Below, piece after piece: positions 12,324 through 21,314 of a DNA stretch of 64,000 nucleotides. The stretch's first letter is position 1, and each line of letters begins with the position of its first letter. Under the pieces are notes generated by a model, which was not told the DNA's origin, did no database searches, and saw only the letters and a list, made by a program, of their open reading frames with translations. The stretch lies in NCBI GenBank assembly GCA_964020085.1, contig OZ026608.1, positions 20,999,812 through 21,063,811 on the forward strand, written 5' to 3'. The translations under genes were made by a program, and so were the position numbers. The stretch is from Micromussa lordhowensis (lineage: Eukaryota; Cnidaria; Anthozoa; Scleractinia; Lobophylliidae).

Positions 12324-12780
12324 CTGTATTCGCTACTTGCACATACCCATAATCCTTTGCGTTTTGGGGGGGGGGGGTAACCAGTAGAAGAAATGTATGG
12401 TATCATGACAAAAATTAGTTCGGTGAGCTCGCAAAACCAGCTACTAATGCTTAAAAATGCACCAGAATTTACCAAAATCATGATAGGAGAAATTTGTACT
12501 AGTTTATAACTAAATGTAGAGAAATTTTTTTTTTGTCCATACATCGTCTGTAAAATTACAAGACGATGTATCGACAAAAAAAAAATTCTCTACATTTAGT
12601 TATAAACTAGTACGAATTTCTCCTATCATGATTTTGGTAAATTCTGGTGCATTTTTAAGCATAAGTAGCTGGTTTTGCGAGCTCACCGAACTAATTTTTG
12701 TCATGATACCATACATTTCTTCTACTGGTTAACCCCCCAAAACGCAAAGGATTATGGGTATGTGCAAGTAGCGAATACAG
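12324..12780. mobile_element. 457-bp foldback (long inverted repeat) element
   Basis: The left arm starts CTGTATTCGCTACTTGCAC and the right arm ends GTGCAAGTAGCGAATACAG. The arms are about 220 bases each and nearly identical, around a short centre near 12554 flanked by T and A runs. Nothing is coded inside. The duplicated flank at 5110-5160 lacks it, so this is an insertion specific to the third gene unit. No clear target duplication could be read. Confidence 0.85.
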
Positions 12781-13615
12781 AAATTAACCCTGTAAATATT
12801 ATATCCGCTTCATATACCAGCGGTATGTAGCGTCTGCGACAACCCTGAGGCGAAGTTTATCAGGGCCAACATCAAGAGGACGACAATGGATGCCTACTCA
12901 TCTGTAACCTGCATAAGCTGTTGGTTTAGTTTTAGCCTTTCTGGAGAACAACCGTGCACAAGTTTTCAGGCGACAGTTCTGGCGATGTCTGTCTCCTTTT
13001 CTTTCGTTTTTTGTTTTCACTTTATTCAGTGCAAATGTAATATTGTCATTTTGTGAGTAACCTTTGAGTTGGTTTGACGCATAACTGAGTCATGCTCTAA
13101 TGAGCCGTGTCAGAAAAGCATTCCAAACACTTCAAAAATACAGCTTGTTATTTCGTATTATTTAGCTTTGAAGGAACACAAAGTCATGCTGTTCTTCTTA
13201 AGAAAGAGCAACTAAAAGGATTGAATGCTTTACATAATGAAAAGCCAAAAAGTATTGATCAAGATTTGAGAAACATTTGCATGTATATTTATAGCATTAG
13301 GACAAACATTATCTACCTCACCATTCAATTTCAACTCAAGCAAAAAGATAACAATGTCAAGGTTGAATATCAATTCACCGCATTGATTGGCTCCTTGAAA
13401 TCACGTCATGGTCGTTAGGGTTTTGATTGACAGTAACTTCCTCTTAACTACCATGTGATTGGAATGTGGGGGTAAAAGGAAGCGAGATATATTACAGCTA
13501 CATGCTGCATTAATTGCTGACGCATCTAAAAACGCGTTTATTCCGCTGCTTCGTATTTTACGATTCACGAGAATTCTTACAGCACGCTCAGGCCGTCGTT
13601 AACAGCGAAGAAAAC

Positions 13616-16250
13616 ATGGCGATCTTGGTTCGTACGTGCTGCTGTGGCTGTGATTTGAGGACAGGCGTTCTGCTCATTGGAATCTTTGGTCTGGTAGGTA
13701 TTGTGTTGCCCCGCCGTTGAGCGTGAGTAAAATAAAATAAATAAATAACCTTTATTTACCATCGGCGGTGTGTATAGCACAAAGGCTAATAGAACATAGC
13801 ATTATTAAGAATCCCAACTGGCAGGAGGCAAACCAGTTGGCTATTTCGAGTTGTTTTCTCTGTCTGTTTATGCTTGTTAAAGTGCGTTTCTAGATACTGT
13901 TATGTACTTGTGTCTGTCCTTGAAACTTGTGTCTGTCCTTGAAAGAAAAGACGTGATACGAATGCCAGTTTTGTGTAAAGTCAGTTGAAGTTTCTGGAGT
14001 AGAAATTTAGTAAAACCAATTGCAACTATGACAAAATTTAACCGATTGAACATGATTTAACCTCGATCAAAACCTACGCATTCCAAGTTGTAAACCTAAT
14101 AACGCAAGTGAACTAGGGGAACATGTTGATTTCTTTCCTTAAGGCGGACGAAAGCAGTTCACAACTATCGATCCATGTGTACATGTCTCATTTACTTAAA
14201 TCAGTTGATTTGTTCAGTTTTATTCTGTGGTATCCGTGAAATCTTCCCCTTCTTGTAAAAGGAATATCTCGGCTTAATAATTATGAATTCAAACCTGTTG
14301 GACGAGTTCCAAGTACTTCCTTCTTCTTCTATGTGCTCGGCTTTCTCGAGTGCCACCGAGGCCGCTTGTATCATGAATCTCCACAAAGGGGATCACTTAT
14401 CGATCTTATATGTTGAATATTAAACCCGTAATCATCTTCTACCCATGCAAAGGACAGTGTTTTGCGCACCATTCAATGTTGACGGGAAATAAACTGGACG
14501 AAACTAACCTCAAAGACTTCTTTAATTGCCCTAAACAAATTGTCAAACAGTGTTAAAATAATTCTAACTTTTCCTCTTTCTAACAGCTTTACTCGGCTTT
14601 TGCGATGTATTCCAGTTATGATGGATACAAAAGCCTTACTGAGATCGATAAAACATACAGTCCATCGACCCTTGATGAAAAGTTGCCCGTGGCTTACAAG
14701 TATTTTAAAGGTACTCCTCTGTTATTTTCTTTCTCCGCTTTCTTTGCTTCGCCTCTTGACATGAAATACATAAAGGACCATAATGATTACCTGGCTCAAA
14801 GTAGATTTTGTATTTTTGGGTAGCCTTGTAGCATTTAGGGAGCTTTTGAAAGCAAAACTTCCTCCAAATAAATTCTTCGATTTTTGTCAATTCCACCTTA
14901 TTTGTATGGTGACGACATTTCTGAATGTTCTGTACATTGGCTTGGAGATTCGATTTTACTGATTTATGCTGACGAGAACTCTCAACAAATCGAAAGTACT
15001 CACACAAAATGTTATTTTTCTGCGTTCTTTAGTTATTATCCGCTTGGGCATTGTTGGAGTGGTTTTTGGAGGCTTCTCGATGTTGGCAAATGCGCTTTTG
15101 TTGGGGTCTTACTGCTCGGTAAGTACAGGTCCTTGTTTGCCAATATTGCCCCGTACTGACTTAATCATTCTCTCATCGATTTTTTTTTTCTCCATTTCAG
15201 AGAAACCCGTATCTGGCCTACCCTTATTTCTTCTGGAACATTTTTATGCTTCTTTACACTTTCGGACTCACGATCTTTTACATTGCCATTTGGAACGGGG
15301 TAAGTCGATCGGTAGTTTCCGAGTTGCGTTGTAGTGGAAAACATGATAACAGCTATCTCTATGTTGGACTCGAAACTAATGGATGTCTGAAAATACTATA
15401 AAAACAAAAACTATACCAGGTAAAAATGTTGAAGATCATGAGTTAACTAAATATTTTTATTTGCAGTTCCAGTATATCTTTGTGGTAAATACTTTGTGGT
15501 GGCTCTTATCGGTAAGTTGTCTACCCTTTTCTTACTTTATATTAAAATATTCGCTCGCCTTGGACCTATATTTTCTTGTGTTATTTCTTCACCGGAATGT
15601 GATAAACAGAAATGTTTTTGTCTTCTCATAGGTCTATCTCATCCTCGTGGTTTACTCGTACATCGAAACCCTTCGTCAGGATCCGTCAGCCTTCGATATT
15701 ATCCCAGGCCCGGTCATTCTGGTAATTAAAACAGTTGTTCTGTTTTGCTCTGTAGAATGTTTTTATCCAATTTATTTGTATTTTTGTAGCATTTGGCAAA
15801 ACACTGTCCCTTTGAACTGAAGAATTTCGATTCAAAAGCTTGCCATAGCTGCATTTCCAATCTCGGATGGGTGTTGTGTGACAAAATCACGATATTCGGG
15901 TAGAAGTTTCCTTGTTTCTGAGTTACATTGCGTTCTAGCCATCACGAGTTCTGTGGGCAAAACGCTTGCTTCTCAAAGATTCAGACGGTTTTTTATGCAT
16001 GTAGTCTTAGGGATTTTATTGTAATCATTGAAAAAAAAGATTGAAACTAATTTGTAAATAGCAAAGTGCAAATCAGGTTTATTTAAGTTCTCGGATTCTC
16101 AGCGCTGAGCAGCACGATAAAGCTTCTTTATATTTGCAAACCTCTCATGAAAGGCCTAAACTCTCGTTCACATGTATGAACACAATTTGTTTATTTATTA
16201 TTTTATTTTAGACACAGATGCAGGCTCCGCCGTACACAAAGTTTCCTTGA
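13616..16250 (+). CDS. LAPTM-like four-pass membrane protein, third copy (complete, 7 exons)
   Basis: Exons: 13616-13693, 14587-14710, 15033-15118, 15201-15299, 15467-15511, 15632-15721 and 16218-16250. They join into a frame of about 184 residues. The protein begins MAILVRTCCCGCDLRTG and runs into helix 1 across the exon 1/2 junction. A 41-codon luminal-loop exon (YSSYDGYKSLTEIDKTYSP) follows, then helices VGVVFGGFSMLANALLLG, WNIFMLLYTFGLTIFYIAIW and VVNTLWWLLSVYLILVVYSYI, then the tail ETLRQDPSAFD and a short end MQAPPYTKFP. The last acceptor is a double AG (TAGACACAG), so two extra residues (TQ) could be included. AATAAA signals lie at 16632 and 16648. It is the sister of the gene at 6190-10221, with the same phases. 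The LAPTM-like role is inferred from fold and Cys/RTG motif only. Confidence 0.83.
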
Positions 16251-16364
16251 AGTTCCAGCTGAATGAAACTGTCGACAGACTCGACAACACGTCAAGTTGC
16301 TGTTTTTTTTTATTGTCGTTATTTTAACATACTGCGTGAATTCTTTACTTAAGTAAACTCTTAG

Positions 16365-16469
16365 TCGTTCCCAGGCACCAACCTTGTTCCCTGGGCCTTT
16401 TCCCTGGCTTGGGGACTTGGCGCCCCAACACCGGGGAAAAGGCCCTGGGAACGAGGTTGCCCAGGGGGC
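16365..16469. mobile_element. Short palindromic MITE-like insertion
   Basis: Inverted repeat with arms around AACCTTGTTCCCTGGGCCTT and its complement. The paralogous site in the second unit (near 10310) reads straight through CTCTTAGATTGGCTTTCGG without it, which marks the insertion boundaries. Confidence 0.75.
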
Positions 16470-16699
16470 ATTGGATTTCGGAGAAGAGCGCGACGAAAAC
16501 GGGGGAGGGGCGGGTGGTGCGGGGGATTAGGAAGAGCGACGCTTGGGAACGAATCAGGAAGTAAATTAACGAAGTCACGGTTGTGTGCAATTTATATGTA
16601 AGCATCCATTGATGCAGATGTAGGACAACACAATAAAAAGCACATTGAATAAATTTTTGCTGTCCTTACTACTGAGTGTATAAAGATAAATGTATGTAT

Positions 16700-16852
16700 A
16701 TAAGTTGAAAGATTAAAGAGGATGCATCGATTTTTCTGTGACTCTGAGTTTTGCGCCTAAGCGCTCGTAACTTTTCTGTCTGACGAGCGCTTAGGTGCGA
16801 AACTCAGAGTAACAGAGAATCGATGCGTCCTCTTTAATCTTTCAACTTATGT
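16700..16852. mobile_element. Palindromic MITE-like insertion
   Basis: The left arm starts AAGTTGAAAGATTAAAGAGG and the right arm is its near-perfect complement ending CTTTAATCTTTCAACTT. Flanks read GTATATA and ATGTATA, suggesting a short AT-rich target duplication. The element is absent at the matching place near 10497 in the second unit. Confidence 0.75.
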
Positions 16853-17678
16853 ATACTTAGCTCTGCTACCACAGCATTGAGCACTTTATGCCAAGGTAGA
16901 CTCTACCTCCACATTTATATGTATATATATTTTTTTTTCAGATGCATTAATTTTCTTATAATACTAATGCTCCAGGCATTAGTTAGTGCGTTCGAATATT
17001 TACCACTGGAATTGTGGTTGCTTAGTAAACGCCATCCTTGTTTTGCTTCGGCTCGAATCAGTTCCGTGAGCTTCAGGAGTAGTAAACAACTTCCTAATAG
17101 TGACTTCCAGCTTACCTGCAAGTCCGTCGAGATATCCAAAACCCAAAAGATTTTTTACTTCAAGCACTAACTTCTGCAAAAATTATTAATTTCTTCTAAG
17201 GCCAAAAAATCTTCAAAGTAGGATTTCCATCGAAGGATTCGAAAAAGTGGTGAATAAAAAGTAGTTATTTCAATGTTAAAGAGATCTTCATGATCACTCA
17301 ATAGGGAGCTTAATTGTTTCCTAAATAGTTCCCAAACTGCAGTCAATATTTGAGTTGCGCTATAGTGGAACCGACCAGAGGTGGCCTCTATTTCAAATCG
17401 AAAAGGAACCAGCTATTTCAAATGGCACAGCCGTCGCTATCCTAGGCTTACGTACTTACGAAACTTAATTCCCGAGGTGGTCGCTTATTTAAGTTTCGAA
17501 AGTATTAATTACTTATTAACCGAGAGTAAGTGTCTCAAACCAAGACCTTGCATGGCCGAGGATTGAGATTTTGTATGTAACGAAAGTCCCCGGTAAATTA
17601 AGGAACGGTATTCTTTGCCCCGCCGGTGGTGATAATAGTAAAATACATGGAAAAGAACCGCGATATAACGAAAGCTCG

Positions 17679-17976
17679 TTATGCATACGAGCCAAGTGGC
17701 CCATCATGCTCAGGCCGGAGCTTATCCCGGTTTCCGTGGCATGAAGCGACTAGGAATATTTCTACTCCCCCCTGGATGGGATGCCAGTCCATCGCAGGGT
17801 ACTCCCAGCATTAAATCCGCCGGTACCCATTTATACACCTGGGTGGAGAGAGGCACCGTGAGAGTAAAGTGTCTTGCCTAAGAACACAGCGCAATAATGG
17901 CCCAGGCCAGGGCTCGAACCCGGAGCGCTCGCTCCGGAGTCGAGCGCACTAACCATGAGGCCACCGCGCCTCCCAA
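17679..17976 (-). mobile_element. tRNA-derived SINE, family 1, with target duplication
   Basis: Minus-strand full-length copy of the SINE seen at 8587-8868. The tail end lies at about 17681 (GCATACGAGCC) and the head at about 17975 (CACCGCGCCTCCC). Both sides carry CTCGTTAT, an 8-base candidate target duplication. It sits inside an older repeat containing CGTTATAGCGAAC and CGTTATAATGAGG words. Confidence 0.85.
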
Positions 17977-18041
17977 ACCTCGTTATAGCGAACATATTTT
18001 CCCAGTACCTTGGCCCTTCGTTATAATGAGGTTCCGCTGTA

Positions 18042-18195
18042 AAGCCTGGTTCACACTTGTGCGATAAGCATAACACAAGCGACATAAGCACAAGCATAAG
18101 CACAAGAAAAAAGGAACATGTTCCTTTTTTCTTGTGCTTATGCTTATGCTTATGTCGCTTGTGTTATGCTTATCGCATAAGTGTGAACCAGGCTT
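18042..18195. repeat. 154-bp near-perfect palindrome
   Basis: Two arms of about 77 bases meet with no spacer at GGAACATGTTCC. Reading from either end gives AAGCCTGGTTCACACTT. I count two mismatches between arms. It is probably an intact MITE-like element able to form a cruciform. No coding content. Confidence 0.9.
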
Positions 18196-18445
18196 AAGTT
18201 GTTCATCATATGGCATTTTGCTTTTGGTTTTGCAGGCCCATAATCGGCCAGTGCGCATTACAGGAGAATAATCCACTGGAATTGGCCAAAAAGAGCGCGC
18301 ATTATATCGGCTACAAACACACATGCCATGTTATAATATTCAGTATTAATCTAAGATACCTGCAAATATTTTAAAAACAAAAAACATACCCAAGTAAAAA
18401 CTGTTTGAAGATCGAGAGTTAACTATAAATATTTTTAATCTGCAG

Positions 18446-19293
18446 TTCCCGTTAATCTTTTTCGGAAATACTTTGGGACAGCTCTTGTCGGTAAGTTATA
18501 TTTACACTTTACTAAATTAGAATTAGTTCTCTTGCCTAGGACCTCAGTATTTTCTTGTGTTACTTCTTCACCGGGATGTGATAAACTGAAATGTTTTTAT
18601 CTTCTCGTAGATCTATCTCATCATCGTGGTTTACTCGTATATCCAAACCCTTCGTCAGGATCCATCAGCCTTTGATACGAGACCCGGCGTCACTGTGGTA
18701 ATTAAAACAGTGTTCTTCTAAAACTTCTCTAAGGCTCCGTCCACAATATCCTCGGTGAAATTTGAAAACGTAGCTTTATTTCTACGGTGTGGCCAACCTT
18801 CCACACTAATCCGTCACAAAAACGGAGCTCTTCGAAAACGCTCTTTAAACCGGAGGAATTTGAAAACACCTGCTTTTTGTTTTCGTGTGGACGGAAAGCA
18901 ATTTGAAAAAGGAGCTTTTCGAACACGATCTAGTCACGACAATCGTGTGATTTCTATCACCAAGTTTTTCTCAAAGGCAACTCCAAAATGATCACTGATC
19001 GTTGCGGCGAAGTGTGGACGGAAAACATTTGATGCGTTTTCAGAGTGAAACCTCCGTTTTCAAATTTCTCCGGCGCAATGTCGATGAGGTCTAAAGAACC
19101 AAATTTAATAGCAATACACGCTTTCTAAAGTAGAGTAAGTGACAGTATGTTCCGGTACGCAAGTCGCGACTGAATGACCTCCGGTACAGGATGTCCTGAG
19201 AGTTTACTGAGACAATTCGTTCATTTTATACATAGATGCAGATCAGTGCAGCCTCCACCGTATGCACAACTCCAAGAAGTAACCGTAGAATGA
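18446..19293 (+). CDS. Orphan 3' exons of a fourth LAPTM-like copy
   Basis: Three exons correspond to exons 5, 6 and 7 of the complete genes: 18446-18490 (FPLIFFGNTLGQLLS), 18611-18697 (IYLIIVVYSYIQTLRQDPSAFD plus seven residues) and the last exon. The last exon can start at 19252 (in frame, PPPYAQLQEVTVE then stop at 19291-19293) or at 19236 (a shifted frame). Splice sites are intact and the frame is open. Exons 1-4 are absent: about 17331-17370 resembles intron 4 of the other genes, directly after sequence matching the 3' flank of the third copy. This is either a truncated pseudogene or an alternative 3' end for the third gene, whose exon 4 has the same phase. Confidence 0.55.
18725..19100. 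repeat. Degenerate repeat with GTCCACA termini
   Basis: The block begins GGCTCCGTCCACAATATC and has complementary GTGTGGACGG words near 18890 and 19012, with repeated AATTTGAAAAC and TTTTCAAATTT words in both orientations. It resembles a decayed inverted-repeat element in the last intron of the orphan module. Confidence 0.5.
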
Positions 19294-19361
19294 AACTGTC
19301 GACAAGGAAGAACCTCCCGTTTTTAGCATACTTAAATACCACTTGTATTGCTTACTGAAGT

Positions 19362-19735
19362 GTGTTCTTCCTCGTTCCAAGGCGCCACAGGCTTTCGACG
19401 GTAAGCTATAGAGGCGCTATCCTATGGAACGCTGTCTCGAGTTACTTCACGGGCCAGTTTACAGATCCTAAAGTGAGGAAGGATCCTTATTTTAAGGAAC
19501 TTGATTTTAGCTTACAGTCGGCCGAGTCGCTGCCGAGGCATTACCAAGATTTTAAATGCTTCTAAATATTTTGTATTTTACATTTTATACTTGTATTTTA
19601 CATTTTATGCTTGATTGTATTCTGCATTTTATTCTGTAAGTAATGTCATTACCATTTTAATATAGATTTATATTGTAACTATTTCTACACTACCCCACAA
19701 GCTTTGAGGTTTAAACCTTATCGTGTTTAAATAAA
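19362..19735 (+). mobile_element. 5'-truncated LINE, C-terminal coding end and 3' UTR
   Basis: The frame from 19362 to the stop near 19563 gives RRHRLSTVSYRGAILWNAVSS followed by a short tail. This is the characteristic C-terminal stretch of CR1/L2/Jockey-type reverse transcriptase proteins, where a fold word YRGA-WN precedes the stop. The 3' UTR ends GTTTAAATAAAGGATATGATGAT, running into a long GAT repeat that probably grew from the element's own 3' tail. Confidence 0.65.
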
Positions 19736-19856
19736 GGATATGATGATGATGATCATGATGATGATGATGATGATGATGATAATGATGATGGTGATGATGC
19801 TGATGATGATGATGATGATGATGATGGTGGTGATGGTGATGATGCTGATGATGATG

Positions 19857-19888
<32 letters not shown>

Positions 19889-19992
19889 GCTGATGATGAT
19901 GATGCTGATGATGATGATGATGATGGTGATGATGCTGGTGATGGTGATGATGCTGATGATGCTGATGATGCTGGTGATGGTGGTGGTGGCTG
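19736..19992. repeat. (GAT)n trinucleotide microsatellite
   Basis: About 255 bases of GAT/TGA units with GGT and GCT interruptions, starting at the 3' end of a truncated LINE. Both strands stay open over it and give apparent poly-His, poly-Met or poly-Ile proteins, which are composition artefacts. Confidence 0.95.
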
Positions 19993-20502
19993 TTATAATG
20001 ATCATGGTGATAATAATACATAAACCCGCCTTGCATACGGCTAGAGCCCCCGAAATTTGGATTGACCAATCAGGATTCAGCAAGCGGAAAAACCTGTACT
20101 GTCTTGAGGTCAAATACATATGAACAGGAAAAGCATTGATGCCGGGCGAGTTTTCGCACTTTTCACACGGGAGAAGGCATTGAATTAATATTCACGAAAG
20201 GGGACTTATAACTCTAAAACCATATCAGAAAAACAGATAAAACATTCCAGTGTGCCTCCAAGCTTTTAATTTAGCGCCAACAATAGGTTTGCCGCGTTTG
20301 GAAACTCGCTCTTTGATCGTTGTTGCCAGTTAATATATGCTGTCGCTCATCAACTTAAGCCACGAATTCCCCAGTTAAGCATTGGAAGTGGCCAAAGCAA
20401 CTTAGCTGCGAAGAAAAAGAATATCATTGTCTGGTTTTGGTAAAACAGCAGCTCCGTTTTGAATGCCGCTCGAACTGCGGGCGCAGCCACCTTGTTATTT
20501 TA

Positions 20503-21279
20503 TTAGCACCCATTTTGCAATATGCAGACTGCAAATAGACTTAGAGGGTCAATACAGAACGATATGTTATGGAACGATATGTTACGACATTCATCAGTAT
20601 TGCATTTTTCCTCCTTTTTGTCAGGACCAAGACTCTCACAGCTTTTTCCGCCGTTAGATTGCTTGGGATTGGTGCAGGTTCTTGCTAGTGTCTTTGTTCC
20701 TCCTCCACACGTCACACTGCACTTAGAGGTTTCCCTCCAACCGGTGTAGCCACCGTCAATTGCTGTTCAAGGGAGAAAGAGAGATCCTTCACTACTACGG
20801 TCTATTTTGTTGGGGTAATTGACCTCTTACATTAAGAACCATAAATTAAGGTAAACTTCAGTGTACTCTACTTGACGGCTAAAATAAGTTTCTCCACTCA
20901 CCTCCCGTTGAGCGACGCTAGCAAATCTCTTCTCCGACTCACTCTATGGCTTTTGCAAAATGTTTTCACCTATAACTTATCTTTCATTAGGCATAGAGTG
21001 GCTATTATGCGAATGTGAATTCATTACAATTCACTGAACTCGTCACATTTTATGTAATATATCAAATATCAAACACGAGAGACAGTGTTTCATCGTGATA
21101 TCCAAACAACGAGAAGAGAGTTGAAAATGCGACGCGCAGCGGAGTATTTTTGACGAAATTCGAGGTGTTTGGATAGCCGATGAAACACTGTCTCGAGTGT
21201 TTGATATATCTTCTCAATCGAAACAAAACCTTAAGGAGTAAACGCTAATTAAGACCGGGTATCCAAAACTCCTTTACGG

Positions 21280-21314
<35 letters not shown>

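Larger units (their letters stand above)
10222..13615. other. Spacer between second and third LAPTM-like genes
   Basis: Contains the 3' UTR of the upstream gene, a Penelope-like fragment (10621-11226), a duplicated block (11227-11550, paralogous to 16985-17330), a 457-bp foldback (12324-12780) and the duplicated 5' flank of the next gene (about 12190-13615). I see no other coding exon. Confidence 0.6.

Noticed and set aside
12185..12577. 130-codon minus-strand frame
   Set aside because: Most of it lies in the arm of the 457-bp foldback and it has no homologue in the paralogous unit.
17831..18324. Overlapping minus-strand frames of 90 and 113 codons
   Set aside because: They translate the SINE head and the 154-bp palindrome, not a gene.
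19668..20123. Long open frames encoding poly-His, poly-Met and poly-Ile on both strands
   Set aside because: All are translations of the (GAT)n microsatellite. No domain, splice or start context supports a protein.
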